Below are positions 45,312-57,094 of a stretch of DNA of 64,000 nucleotides, piece by piece. The position numbers and the translations under genes are program-made. The notes beneath the pieces are model-generated. The model worked only from the letters and a program-made list of their open reading frames with translations, searched no databases and had not been told where the DNA came from. Source of the stretch: Hirundichthys speculiger (taxonomy: Eukaryota > Chordata > Actinopteri > Beloniformes > Exocoetidae); the NCBI GenBank assembly GCA_018398805.1, contig JAGFBZ010002264.1, positions 1-64,000 on the forward strand. Direction: 5' to 3'. The stretch's first letter is position 1, and the number at the start of each line of letters is the position of its first letter.

Positions 45312-46264
45312 TGGAGGACATACATGACATCAGCCACGTTTAACTTTTATTCAACGCTGTAATTGCATCGTAGCTGTGAGCTGAACAACCGTCAGCGGAC
45401 AAACTCCCAGTTTACAGCGGGGTTAACGCTCCAGAGCTCCCAGTGGAACCAGAGCATCCAGAGCTGCATCCTCACAGAGCTTTTGTTGGAGGACAGAACA
45501 TGTTTTTCACAGCTGACAGACGGGAAACTAAGCAGCTGCGGCGAGAAACAAAAAGATCCCCAGATGAGTGAACCAGGAGCTCAGATTTGGACAGAAGCCG
45601 CTGCTCAGCCAATCAGAGACGCCGCCTGAAAAAACCTTTTCCAGAGCGATTGGTTAACAGCCACGGCGCCTGACAGCTGAAGGGCCTTTGATTCATCGCC
45701 ACGTTCGGGCCGCAGGACCGCTCTGAGCCCGTCTGGAAGACGACAGGTCGCGCTCGTCCTGCGAGGCCGAGTCCAGGCGGCGTGGACGGTCCGTCCTCCA
45801 CGTGCGAAGATGTCGAGCACAGACGGGGGGGCGGGCGGCGGTAACGTGCTGTGCAAATCGCCCGTAATTACTGCACGCATCGGGGTCCAAACACGGACCG
45901 ACACGGATCATTACGGCACAAAGCTTTCCAGCTGAAGCCGCTGATGATTCCAGTCACATCCTCGATGAACCCCATTTAGCATCGGTGGCTAATTGCACCG
46001 CAGCGATTACGTTCCCAGATCAGTCACGACCCGCCGCAGATTCATGTCCCGACCGTGGGTCGTCTGAAGGGGACCTCGCCGAGGCGTTAATGCTGAGAAC
46101 AACGGTCGATGCTGGGTTTCCAGAGTGCCCTTTAGCTAAATAAATACAACAGTAGTTTGCATTCATTTCAAACTGCTGCGGTCACTTAATGGAGCGACGA
46201 GCCATTACAGGCCGACGACAACGATCCTCCTCCGGCGATCGGAGTAACGACAGGATTAACAGGA
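45312..46264. other. Intergenic sequence, CpG-containing, no gene proven
   Basis: GC content rises at 45600-46100; several short frames overlap there, none recognisable. Confidence 0.4.
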
Positions 46265-46452
46265 TGAGCTGCGTTTTATTTATTTATTACGGCTCCGGTG
46301 ACCTTCATTTACCGTGGAGAATGACGGGAAAGAGAGAGGACGGGGAAGACACGCAGCAAAGGGTTGCAGGCGGGGAGTCGAACCAACGACCGCTGCAGGA
46401 CTGTCATCTATTAGCCGCCTGGTTAAACCGGTTACTCAACCGACTGTACGGC
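46265..46452 (-). mobile_element. tRNA-derived SINE
   Basis: On the minus strand the head resembles a tRNA gene: box A-like CAGTCGGTTGAGTAACCGG and box B-like GGTTCGACTCC about 50 nt later. The body continues CCTTTGCTGCGTGTCTTCCC, common in fish SINEs. Anticodon-arm pairing is degraded, so it is not a functional tRNA. Confidence 0.6.
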
Positions 46453-46506
46453 TAAAGCTAAAGTGAAGCAGTGGACAAAGCGAGTGTCTCAGCTGCTTTT
46501 GATGAA

Positions 46507-47116
46507 CAGTGATCCCTTAATTTCCGCGATTAACAGGGACCGGTGCCCCCCCGAGAAAATCAAAATACACGAACTGGAGCCGGAGCCCCCCCGAGACTCA
46601 ATAACGTGTTTAAAATATGTTTAAAAACCCCAAAAAAGTAGCGAAACAAGTTAAAGGCTCAACTGTGGTCTTTCTGTTTCCTTCACAGCCTCTGGTCTCT
46701 GAACCGTAGTAAACAAACTGCTGATATTGTGCTATTTTTGGCTCGTAATTAGCGGCTAACATGCTAACAACAACAAAAGAAAAAGTCTGGTTTTCTCTAC
46801 ATGGAACGGGAACTTTATTCTGGCACTGCAGGAACTTTATGCTCACTCCACTTTTCATCTAACACAGTTTTCGTTCTGTCGTCCCACAACACACACACTA
46901 CACTACCCATAAGGCCACTCCATTACCCATAAGGCCACCTTCTTAAAGGGGCCAGGCTGGCTCACAACATTTCTTTGCTGTGAGAGAACGCGCACAACAT
47001 CCTGTGATGTTTCCACGATTTTTTCTTGATTTTTTATGATATTATATATTTCTGAAAAAAATCTGCGAATAACTAAAACCGCGGAACTTAAAGTGCGAAT
47101 TGGCGAGGGGTCACTG
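46507..47116. mobile_element. Mariner/Tigger-like MITE, copy 2
   Basis: Ends CAGTGATCCCTTAATTTCCG and GGCGAGGGGTCACTG; TA at right (47117-47118) but AA at left, presumably a mutated TA. The interior (AACCCCAAAAAAGTAGCGAA, GGCTCGTAATTAGCGGC) matches 36250-36858 closely. Confidence 0.82.
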
Positions 47117-47534
47117 TATAGTGATATAAAGAAATTCAAGTTGTCTGGCTTTCACATTTTCACCACAAGATGGCAGTCTCCTCTGAAGGAGCCCAAATGC
47201 GACGTCACTGCTGTGGTTTCTGACGGACCCGCTCTGCTTTTAGTCGGCCATCTTTAAATGTCACCGGTATACTGCATAAAAGGGAAATGGACAAACCCTC
47301 TGTGACCCAAAGGTTTCTGAAGAGTGGGGAGCGAGATTATTATAGTTAACGGAAACGAACGAAATAACGAAAACTAGAATTGAAAAAACATTTTCGTTAA
47401 CTGAAATAAAATAAAAACAAGAACGTCCTTTGTTTTCATGTTTGTAATTTTTTTCCTCATAAACATTTGAAATCTATTAACTTTGCTCCGCCGTACAACA
47501 ACAACCGCAAAAAAAAAAACTAAAGTGATCAGCA

Positions 47535-47726
47535 GTGATGGCTGCAACAAAAGTTGGGAAAAAGCGTCTCAGTCCTATTTGGGATTTCTTTGACTATGAC
47601 TGTGTTAACGATAAAAATAAGTGTCTTGTTGTAGAAGCAGGTGATACAATGTGTGGAATACTTCTGAAGGAGAAAAAAACCCACGAATCTGAAAGTCCAT
47701 TTGAAAAGCTCGCACAAGAAGGCTAA
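47535..47726 (+). pseudogene. hAT transposase BED zinc finger, N-terminal fragment
   Basis: The frame reads KRLSPIWDFFDYDCVNDKNK, then CLVVEAGDTMCGILLK and ends at 47724-47726. The S-x-IWDFF start, C-x(n)-C spacing and K-x-T block fit the BED finger of hAT transposases; the later H-x-H half and the catalytic domain are missing. The stop lies at the start of the 53-bp tandem repeat. Confidence 0.72.
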
Positions 47727-47880
47727 CCGAGACTAGCTGGATAAGCTAGCCTAAGCTAGCCCCCTGGAAAGAAGGCTAACCAAGACTAGCTGGATAAGCT
47801 AGCCTAAGCTAGCCCCCTGGAAAGAAGGCTAACCAAGACTAGCTGGATAAGCTAGCCTAAGCTAACCCCCTGGAAAGAGA
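47718..47880 (+). repeat. 53-bp tandem repeat, three copies, inside the hAT
   Basis: GGCTAACC occurs at 47721, 47774 and 47827; each unit continues GACTAGCTGGATAAGCTAGC and ends CCCCCTGGAAAG. Copies are nearly identical, with substitutions at a few positions. Confidence 0.88.
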
Positions 47881-48298
47881 AGCTACAGCTGCAGGCCAGT
47901 CAGCGTTGGGAAGGAACGGGAGAAAACAGCAACTATAATGGACTGTTTCCATGGAGACCAGATAGCTGCTGGTCAGTAAATACGCAGGAACACCACAAGA
48001 GGGAAGATGCATTGATAAATATGTTTATTGAGACCAGAATGTAAACACGACTATGTGATTCGATAGCCTTCAAAAAGTTCAGTGCTTCACTTTGAACCAA
48101 AATTACAAACCCTAATTTACAAAATAAAACTAAAACTGACACTGAAACTAATAAAAACTAAACTAAAACTAAGTATTTCAAAACAAAAACAAATAAAAAC
48201 TAGCAAAACTGCACTAAAAACGAATTAAAACTAACTGAATTTGGAAAAACGAAATAAAAACTAGAACTAATGGAAAATCCAAAACTATTATAACCCTG

Positions 48299-49084
48299 GT
48301 GGGGGGACACTATCTCGGCAGCGGACAACTACCGGTGACAAAACGAGGGCTGCCAGAGCATCAGGCGGCTCCACCAGAGCTACAGCAGTCATCCATCACT
48401 TCGCCCATCGAGGATACCTGTTCCCAGGTTCCTAGACGTGCCAGCTTCTCAGCCGTGGGTCAAAGGCAGGATGTCAGTCAGCAGATGTCACACCCGGCTG
48501 GCATCCGCCGGCGGCACGGGTCAAGATGGCAGACAGAGGCGAGCCACCTTTGTCTCCGGTCTCCTCCAGCCCAGAGCTGACTGCGCCGGTCTGTTAGCGC
48601 TCTCCTAGCGCTCAGGTGTCAAGCTCACTGAACATGCTAAGCTCTAAAGCGCTAAAGCGATGACAGTTGACTGTTTGACGCCTCGGACCGTCACTCAAAA
48701 AATAAATTTCACCTGATGCGGCACCTTAAGAAGTCACATCCTGCACAGCTGTCATGAACATGAACTCCAGCTATGGAGACTCATCCTTTAAACTGCAGCA
48801 GTGGTCAGCATCGTAAACGCAGGCGGACGACTTCCATCCATCTCTTCTGCACGTTGAAATGCATCGAACCTCCTTCTGACCTCCAGCAACACTTGGAGCA
48901 GCAGAGTCTCGGATCCCAACATCCATCTCACCTGCGTCCGTTGAAAATAACTCCCGTTTTTCTCTTCTTTCTCTTTTCGGATTAGTAGCAAAGCCCGTCT
49001 ACCTTGTAATGTTGCATCTCCGGGTCTTAATCGGTGTAAATGCAGGTCACTTGTAAAATATGGTAAATAATTATCAGTATATAT
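48299..49084. other. Intergenic sequence, no gene proven
   Basis: A 93-codon frame at 48299-48580 is GC-richer than its flanks but carries no recognisable domain. Confidence 0.4.
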
Positions 49085-49092
49085 GTTATGAA

Positions 49093-50221
49093 TAGGGCTG
49101 GGCAAGTTAATGCACTATTATCGCGTTAACTCATTAATTTATTAACGCCGACATTTATTTTATCGCGCGTTAACGCATGTTGCTCACATGCTTTTGTTTT
49201 GAAAAGTCTGTTACTGGCTGCTGCGTAACCGGAAGAGAATCGGCAGGTAAACATGCGGTAAAGCTAAAACAGACATGGAGAACGGTAAAAATCCGTGAAC
49301 TTTACAGTTCAGGTAGCAACTCAGGTAGCAATATTAACAATTCTGTCTAAATTTAAAATAAATTGTGGACTGCAACCAAACGTTTGTGGTCATTCCTCCA
49401 TGTTCCATCAGATCTGCTCCATGTGTTCACTGTCCTGCTGTTCTCTAGCTGGTTACTGCAGTGCAGCTCCATCTAGTGGCACAGATGTGTAACGACAACA
49501 GAAAGTCCAGTCCTCCATTATAAAACTAATTCAGTTCTGTGGCCCGTATATAGTATTTTTGATCCAAGTCTAAAATTGAAATATAAAAAAACAGGCAGTT
49601 TTTTTCATTTTTTTTTTGTGTTAGATTAAAAAACGAAAAACGTCAAATATCAATTTTTAATTTTTTCTAATTTTTGATTGACAATTGAAAATGGAAAGAA
49701 TGAATGATACACGGATTGATAATATTACTGAACTTTAACATGGACATTTTCATTTTAAAGTTCTCCCAGATGGAGGATTCAACAGAAACAAGGTTATTTG
49801 TAACAACTGACAAGTTGAACTCCCCGTTAAAAGTTTCTGCTGTTACCTCAGAAATTACCTGTTTTAATGTTCTGATTGTGCTGAGACACAATCATTTTGT
49901 TGGATTTTGTTTGTAGACTTTTTTTTTTAATTTTTCATAAAAACAGGATGACATTAATGCCCTTTATTTTATTTTACATTTTTTAAGATGAGATTTACAC
50001 TAAATATGTGTTACTGACAAGTACTGATGTTAAAAGTGTTTGAACAACTAATGTTATGACACTTTAGTTCATATGGCAGCAGAACATTTAAATAAAAGTG
50101 CATTTTACACTACTTTTGAATTCATTATTTGATTTTGCGTATACGATGCGATTAATCGTGATTAATCAGGGAAATAATGCGATTAATCGCGATTAAAGAT
50201 TTTAATCGTTGCCCAGCCCTA
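49093..50221. mobile_element. hAT element of the TAGGGCTGGGCAA family, copy 3, complete, inverted
   Basis: Ends TAGGGCTGGGCAAGTTAATG and ATCGTTGCCCAGCCCTA, flanked by an exact duplication GTTATGAA (49085-49092 and 50222-50229). It is the inverse orientation of the copy at 29981-31153. 1129 bp, no transposase. Confidence 0.92.
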
Positions 50222-50229
50222 GTTATGAA

Positions 50230-52670
50230 TTGAAATGACCAGGAGCGTAAACAGAGAATAAAATGTTCTTACACCTCACTCACCCTTTTAATTGTTGCGA
50301 AATGAAAGCAATGACAAATTAGGAGTCATCAATGACCAAAGAGAGTTTTAAAAAAATAAATAAATAAAAGCTCAGGCCGAATCCAGAGGACGTTCTCACG
50401 GCCGCGGAGCTAAAAGAGTCTCAGACATGGCAGGAGGTATTAGCAGAGATTTAACCACACTGTTTCCAGACTCTCTGGGGGGGGGGGTGGGGGGGGGGGG
50501 GGTGCTGGTCGCCCACGATAGAAACGAGGCAGCCGGCTGCAGCCAGACGAGAAGGACGAGCGTAAATCTCAGAGGCGGGAGCGACACTCAGGGGGACAAA
50601 TGTTGTGTCATGTCTCTGTAAATACCAGCAATAAAAACATCGGTATCTCCCGGTCCTCGGAGAGCTTTCAGCCGATTACCGGGACGGCGGGGGCAGCGCC
50701 GTTTATCAGCCGGACAAAGTTGTGGACCGCGCCGCTGTGGCGAGCTGTTCAGATGGGATATTAAAGTGATATTTCACTTTTTTGTCCCGTGTTTTTTACT
50801 TTTCTGAACACCACGTGTCCCCGGAGCTGATGGAGCTCGTGTCACCGTCTCGTAGATTACCTGATTTCAGGGCGGATGCAACCTTAAGTTTGAAATAAAA
50901 CACTTAAACTTCCGCTCAGCGTCCGAGGCAGCGGCTCCGCTCTCGTTTTCAAAAAGGTACAGCTTCGCTTCACGCGCAGACATAAAGGAGATTTACGTCG
51001 GCCCGCGGCCTTTCATCTGCTGCTCTGAGCTGCCTGACAGGTGGAAGGTGAATCAACGCGACGTCGATAGACGGACGAATAAAACAGAACCGACTGCTGC
51101 CTGAACTCCTTCAGAGTCTGACACAACATCTAAAACACGCCCGGCGTTTGATTTCCCATCAACTGGAGGGAAATCAGACGTCAAGCTCTTTCACGGCCAC
51201 ACATCTGGGCTGCTAAACCTCTGTGACGACACCCAAAGAAATAAAGGAAGTAAAACAAACACTTTAGCCTCTGAGCGCTACGTATGTTTGGTGAATTGAG
51301 CGCTAAAAGAGCAAAATCACGCTTCCGTTAAAGATGATCGGCTTGTTAATTGTTAACCAGCAAAAGCTCATTACGGAAAATAGGAATCATACGGAAAATG
51401 CCAGGATGACATCACCTAAAGGTTTGTCCAGTTCTCTTCATACAGTCTGTGGGGGAAACTCAGCAGCCTCGCTGGCATTAATGGATCAGCACCACGGAGG
51501 GATGATGACACCGGGACGGGACGGGTCAGAGGAGAAACAAGCGCCTGGGGACTAATTATAAATGACATCCAGAGCCGGATATAAATCTGTACCTGACACA
51601 CATGATCTCTGGCAGGACCGACCTAAACCAAGGACAAGACCGAGGTTTTTCTTTAAAAAAAACAAAAAAATAATCATTTAAGTGTAGAAGAGGAGATGAA
51701 TCAGTTACAGAGCTGTGATCCAGGGACATACGTTTAAAAACCTGAGAAATAGATATTCAACAGGAAGTTTAGGTGCTGAAATGATTAGTCAGTAAAGTCA
51801 CTGTAAAAATTTAGACGTAGACCATTTACAGACAAATGGTACATAAATACCTATTTTAATGAAGCATACCATGTGTTGTAAGATACAGTAGTATTACATG
51901 TCTTTTTTTATAAAAAGAACACCTGTCCCTTGGTGTCACTGTCATTTCCATCACACACCACAAAATGTAACTTTAGGGAGGGTTTTTTTTTAAGGTTTGA
52001 ACACCTGCAACCATGGTAACCATGGTAACAGTCAGTCACAGGAGAGCAGAGCTAGCTACCTGGAAGAATATGAAAGATGAAAAAAAATCAAGATAAATAT
52101 TTCCCAAACAAAGAATATGTTTATTGGTCGTCATTTCCAAACAGCTCATATTTTCTTTAAATTTATAAATAATCATTAAAATAACATTTCATGTCGTGTA
52201 TTTTGTGTATATTTAATGCTAGCTTTAAAACAGAGATTAGCATGCTAATACGACATGAGATTTTTGAAAAAATGTGACACGTTGTCATTTCCACAACAGT
52301 CATTTTCATCACGTTTAAAATTACAATCCTGAGAATAAATATATTTATATATTTGGGATCATTAATGTGTGAAATTTCATGAAATGTTTTGAAAACATGA
52401 GTTCTGTAAATAATTTTGTTTGTAAAACACATTGTTTGTAGTGTGATGGAAATGATGCTTTCCTCTGAATGTTTGACTAAAATAAGAAAAAATATATATA
52501 AAATATATATTATCTATATAATTACATCACAACAGCTACCAGAATGCATTTCTACACATAATGGATAAACAAAACATATAAAAATATTACCTCAACTATG
52601 TGTTTGATTTTCTAAAATTTTTGAGACCAAATTTGACCCTAGTTGAAGAATGACCCTTATATATTATATA
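50230..52670. other. Intergenic sequence, no gene seen
   Basis: A G-rich tract is at 50477-50502, and CCATGGTAACCATGGTAAC at 52012-52030. Nothing else is recognised. Confidence 0.45.
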
Positions 52671-52672
52671 TA

Positions 52673-53012
52673 CAGCAATGGAAAAAATTATTAGACCGCC
52701 ATTTTTTCTTCACTTTCTTGTTCATTTTAATACCTGGTACCACTAAACGTCATCATGTGACTAAAACAGACAGAAAAGAAAACACTGAATGCATAAAAGC
52801 AGTGTTTTTGGCAGTACAACGCCATAGCTATTGATGTAAAAACTTAAGTGATTTAGGTTATAATCAAGAAAACCATGGAAAATGGTAAGATATCAGCTCT
52901 TAAATAAAACTCTTATGAGCAATCTTTGTGGTTATCATTATGTTTGTCCAAACAAATGTACCTTTAGTTGTACCAGGCATTAAAATGAACAAGAAACTGA
53001 AGAAAACAATGG

Positions 53013-53013
<1 letters not shown>
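52673..53013. mobile_element. Tc1/mariner MITE with right terminus lost into an AT repeat
   Basis: The left end after TA (52671-52672) reads CAGCAATGGAAAAAATTATT. The inverted block TTCTTGTTCATTTTAATACC at left is repeated, complemented, near 52975 (GGCATTAAAATGAACAAG). The element should end about 25 bp later in TTTTTTCCATTGCTG, but it changes into (AT)n after ACAATGG. Confidence 0.65.

Positions 53014-53080
<67 letters not shown>
53014..53080. repeat. (AT)n microsatellite, 67 bp
   Basis: Uninterrupted TA dinucleotides at the broken end of the preceding MITE. Confidence 0.92.
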
Positions 53081-53082
<2 letters not shown>

Positions 53083-54412
53083 TTCTGCTAATTTCACTTT
53101 ACCTGAAGGCAGAGATGACAAAGTTTCCTCAGACTCAGTAACTCCGACACTTCAGTGGTGATCTCCACATCTTAGTTTTCTTTTGGGACCGTGATTGCAC
53201 AAACATCCCTTGTAGTTGTGAAGATCTGCTCCGCTGAGTTTAATTTCAGACAGGAAGTGGGCGCCCACCTCCTCCAGGTGACGTTGAAAGCTGCCGTTTG
53301 CCCTCGTGGTGTTCGCGCGAAGGCAGAAGAAGCTTTAATGTTGAAAAGCAGCTTCACAGGCGACTGTTTGATAACCGGCTGTTTGTGTCGGAGGTGTGGA
53401 TGCGCTCAAAGAGGAAACAATGAACCTCGAACTTTCAGCGACTCTCGAGTCGCACATGAAGAAGACGAGCAATTAAACTGAACCTGGAGCCTTCAAAGGA
53501 CGAACAAACAACACGCTGGTCACATGGCGGGAAGCAGTAGAGGACTGCAGCGAGCGGCACAGATGGCTTCAGACGATCTTAACTCGGGGGGGAAAGGTGG
53601 GGGCGTGTCATTAATTCACTTGAACCGCAGCCTGAATCCCAAATGATGCTCCGGTTTAATTGGGAGCGCAAACATGCAAATCCGTCGCAGCATCAAAGGC
53701 GACTTCGGCTCCTACAAACCCGTCTCTTCCTGGATGTCTGTCACATATTTCTGCTGGATCAGACGGCGCCGCAGCGGCACCTTGGACTATCGATGCATCT
53801 TCAAAGTTTAATCGGGTCCTCCTTCACGACACTTAACCGGCTCCGGCGTCCTGACGACTACATGAAAGGGTCATTTCCAGACGTCCTCGTCTGTGCTGCC
53901 ATTAAGGCTGTGGATCAATCTGTGGCCCGTCGGCGGAGCAGATGGGACCGGAGGCAGCGGATCTGAGGAGATCGATCACCACAGGACTGTTAGAAACTCA
54001 GAATTTCTATGATTGATACCGCGACTGAACATCTCGATGCTCTGAGATCTCAGACGAGGATGTAAAATACAGAAAAGCTCCACCTCAGAGCCGGCGGCGC
54101 TCAGGGAACGAGATGTTTCAGTGTGAAGGGCGAGCGTCGGCCAAGAGAATCTGCAGGGCCGAAAATGAAGCGGCGAGCTGATAAAATTAGGATTTCAGCT
54201 TCTGAACGGGCCACTGAACACATCCGGGCATCCGCGGGCCATAGCAACCAGGCCATAGCAACCAGGCCAAGGGGGTATAGACGACACACGCCTTGACAAC
54301 AGAGCGCAGTCGCCATATTGGAGTGAAAACAACAACAAGCTAGGGCTAAGCGATCACATAGTCTTTGTGCAGGTTACGTGGAACATCATGACCAGTTGTC
54401 TGATAGTGCTGT
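53081..54412. other. Intergenic sequence, no gene proven
   Basis: Frames of up to 107 codons occur (53643-53966) without recognisable domains. A small direct repeat CATAGCAACCAGGC is at 54239-54268. Confidence 0.4.
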
Positions 54413-55500
54413 CAATTCAATTCAATTCAATTTTATTTATATAGCCTCTGTTACAATGACAATTGTCTCTAGGCGCTTTACAGAGACCCAGAGCATGACC
54501 CCCGAGCAAATATCATCAACTAAGATTATATAATTAAATCCAATCAATGATAATGGCAGGTAAAAAACTCCCACGTAGGGAGAAAAAAAACCTTTATACC
54601 AAACAGTGGCAAGGAAAAACTCCACTTTAAGAGGAAGAAACCTTGAGCAGGACCTGGATCATATGGGGGGACCTTCCTGCTGAAGACCAGCCGGGTAGAG
54701 AAAGAAAAGAGGGGAGACAGGACAGAGAGAAGATGGAGGACAGAGAGAAGATGGAGGACAGAGAGAGGATGGAGGACAGAGAGAAGAGGGAGGACAGAAA
54801 GAGGATGTAGGACAGAGAGAGGATGTAGGACAGAGAGAGGATGTAGGACAGAGAGAGGATGTAGGACAGAGAGAGGATGTAGGACAGAAAAAGTAAAAAA
54901 TAATAATAAAGAAGTAGTGGAATTGTTGTAGGGTGAATGCAAGCGAGCTATGGAGGGCCCTTGGGCGTGTGGTCAGCGTAATGAGCCATGATAGGCTCTT
55001 GAGTATCAATAATGTGCGGGTGGGGTGTAGGTGAGGTGTGTGCGAGAAAAGGGGGAGGAGGGGGGGAGGAGGAGGGGGTTTGGGTTTAAGAAAAGAGAAG
55101 GGTAGGATTTCAAACAAAAGGATGCAATATATAAACATAAACAGATGGAGGCAGCAGCACTGGGATGAGATGGCCAGAGGACCAGGTCACCGATCACCAC
55201 GCCAGTCGGTACCCAAACACAAGTGGAGGAGAACCCCGGGATGGACAGAGGATGGAACTGCAAGTCAGCATGAAACCCAGGAAACTCTGGCCTGCAAATA
55301 CACAAAGAGAAAAGGAGGCAGAAACAGCACAACAAACACAGGAAAGCAAAGAATATGGAGCACAGTTTCAGTAACAGGGTGCTCCCAAATAATTATAAAT
55401 GAGCTGGAGGAGGAGGAAGGGAGGAAGAAAGGGAAGAAAAAGGAGAAGAGCAGTGGAGACACCACTCAGCAGATCATGCTGGTGTCTCCCTGTAGCGTAG
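54413..55500 (-). mobile_element. LINE-derived dispersed repeat with TTCAA pentamer tail
   Basis: The left end is CAATTCAATTCAATTCAATT followed by TTATTTATATAGCC; on the minus strand this is a (TTGAA)n 3' tail. The interior (GGCAAGGAAAAACTCC, GAGGAAGAAACCTTGAGC, CTGGTGTCTCCCTGTAGC) follows the order of a very common fish LINE-derived repeat. It holds the 18-bp minisatellite. No coding part is recognisable. The clade is not certain (L2-like suggested by the tail). Confidence 0.6.
54713..54890. repeat. 18-bp minisatellite (GAGGACAGAGAGAAGATG)
   Basis: About ten units with A/G changes; later units read GTAGGACAGAGAGAGGAT. The length is a multiple of three, giving apparent Leu/Ser/Pro repeats on the minus strand. 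Confidence 0.88.
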
Positions 55501-55537
55501 GCCTATAGCAGCATAACTATGTTATGCTGCTATAGGC
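55501..55537. repeat. Perfect palindrome, 17-bp arms and 3-nt loop
   Basis: GCCTATAGCAGCATAAC, TAT, GTTATGCTGCTATAGGC. It sits where the LINE-derived repeat meets the transposon remnants. Confidence 0.9.
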
Positions 55538-55680
55538 CTGACCATGTCAGACCATGTTCAAAGTCTGAATGGGTCGGAAAAGGAACAATACTGCCTAAAA
55601 TGATACTGCCTAGAACACGACCCGTACCTACTGCTAGCTGCCCTGTTCTGCCCAGATAAAGAAACTCCCCGAAGTACCAG

Positions 55681-55821
55681 GACATATATAATTATTTGAT
55701 AAACAAGTCATCAGCGTACACCAAGGAAACTCTTAAGGCCTATAAACGCCTGGAATCCTACAAATATTTAGCACTCCGACGCGCTCGTGGGTTTGACACA
55801 AGGAACAAGTCGCATATGTAA
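55681..55821 (+). pseudogene. YqaJ-type companion protein fragment of a second ISL2EU-like element
   Basis: The plus strand reads DIYNYLINKSSAYTKETLKA, then YKRLESYKYLALRRA and a stop at 55819-55821. It aligns with the NIVNYL/YTTEDLKSYKSL block at 37.7 kb. Upstream AG at 55679-55680 could be the exon border. Confidence 0.58.
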
Positions 55822-55984
55822 CGAGCATTTTGTTGGAGGTGTGTGTTTTCATCTGTTTCAACTGATTAACTGACTATTTATAACATTTGGATGATCTTTA
55901 ATTAAAAGACTGTAAATAAATCTCCATGATCGGCTGGGGACTGAGTGAGCAGTAAAATGTGGAACAACAACCAACACGTGCACG

Positions 55985-56049
55985 CCTGTGGCAAAGTGCC
56001 CTTTTCCTCTGTAGTTTGTGCAGCCAACAGCTACACAATTCATAACCAT
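55985..56049 (-). pseudogene. THAP-domain start, second ISL2EU-like element
   Basis: The minus strand reads MVMNCVAVGCTNYRGKG from an ATG at 56049: the C-x4-C start of a THAP finger followed by a decayed continuation. With the companion fragment at 55681-55821 on plus it repeats the layout of 37380-38241. Confidence 0.5.
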
Positions 56050-56288
56050 GTTTTCGAACTGTTTGCTATCCGCTTGAACGCGACAGATTACACACGCGAC
56101 AGGTAAACCGCTCAGCTGAAGGGCTTTGTTTTCACTCCAGCTGGCGGCGAGTTGTTGCAACTGCAGTGTGTGACGTCACATGCAAAAGGTCTATACAAAC
56201 GCTCGCTATTGCTAGCGAAGCCGATGCATTTTACATGTGTGCCTGTTCTGTCTGATTTCGTCGTATTTTTCTGCTGATATCTAAAAAA

Positions 56289-56421
56289 ATGTGTGCAGTT
56301 TACGAACTGCACCAACAATGTTGCTCGCCAGTCACATTTGTCATTTTATATGATTCCTAGCGAGGCTACTGAGCCTGAAAGAGGAAGAAAATGGCTGCTC
56401 GCTATTAACAGAACAGACGAA
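56289..56421 (+). pseudogene. THAP-domain first exon, third ISL2EU-like element
   Basis: MCAVY then, after a one-base change, NCTNNVARQSHLSFYMIPSE, EPERGRKWLLAINRTDEN. The C-x-V/A spacing, FYMIP, and E-R-RKW-L-AINR are core THAP features. The frame is broken between the two cysteines. Confidence 0.72.
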
Positions 56422-56434
56422 AATACTATAATAG

Positions 56435-57094
56435 ACAATAATAGATAATGGTACACATCTGGGTACCCCAAACGAGGCCATTGTTTGGGGTTCCAAGCAG
56501 GGGCGATCCTATGAGCACCCGATGAGCCCCACCACAACCCACAACCCCACCTTTTTTCACAGAAAACCAAAAAACGTTTATTGAAAAATAATTTTGGATA
56601 ATCATTATGACATTTATGAGACAAGAGCATCATCTTTTGGGAAAAAAACTGACGGGAAAACATGCAAATCTTTGAAAATTTCAATGAAATTTGAAATGCT
56701 AACTGAGCTAACGCGCTAACTGGTAAACGGTCAACGAAGAGGAGAAGTAACGTTAGCGAGAAGAGGACGATACCATTAGGCGGGGTCGTTTTCATTTTCA
56801 TTCTTAAAATATAAACTTAAACCACAAACTATGGATTAAGTTTTGGACATTATCTAAGCCTGTCAAATAGGAACTAAAATTTTAGAATAACAACATTTCT
56901 TACTCCAGGTTTTTGGGGTGCTGAATTTCAATTTAGGGGTGCTGAAGCCCCCTCAACAAGGGCTAGCCTCGCCCATGGTTCCAAGAATCAGCTGTGTGCT
57001 TGTATCGACACAAATCTAAGCAGACTATGTTAAATTTAGCTTTATACGTCGCTAAAGCCTCTGGCTTCAACTCATCCTGATATTGGTCAGCCAT
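56435..57094 (-). pseudogene. YqaJ-type companion protein first exon, third ISL2EU-like element, split by a hAT
   Basis: The minus strand from the ATG at 57094 reads MADQYQDELKPEALATYKAK, then FNIVCLDLCRYKHTADSWN, is interrupted by the hAT at 56498-56977, and resumes NPKQWPRLGYPDVYHYLL at 56497. The two halves join in frame across the 8-bp duplication GTTCCAAG, and A-x-SW, P-x-W-P and YPD-YHYL match the family block. Later exons are missing. Confidence 0.66.
56498..56977. mobile_element. hAT-type MITE inside the ISL2EU-like companion exon
   Basis: Ends CAGGGGCGATCCTATGAGCA and GCTAGCCTCGCCCATG, with an exact 8-bp duplication GTTCCAAG (56490-56497 and 56978-56985). 480 bp, no coding. Confidence 0.82.

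Larger units (their letters stand above)
47332..48298 (+). mobile_element. hAT element with BED-finger remnant and internal tandem repeat
   Basis: Left end CGAGATTATTATAGTTAACGG and right end ACTATTATAACCCTG are inverted repeats. Flanks GTGGGGAG (47324-47331) and GTGGGGGG (48299-48306) match at seven of eight positions. The interior near both ends is rich in AAAACTAAAACT motifs, typical of this fish family. Confidence 0.83.

Noticed and set aside
46365..46452. tRNA gene
   Set aside because: Box A- and box B-like motifs are present, but the stems do not pair well and SINE body sequence follows. Called a tRNA-derived SINE.
53643..53966. 107-codon basic frame
   Set aside because: No recognisable motif and no transcript signals.
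54544..55138. Leu/Ser/Pro-rich frames of 132 and 159 codons
   Set aside because: They read the antisense of the 18-bp minisatellite inside a LINE-derived repeat.
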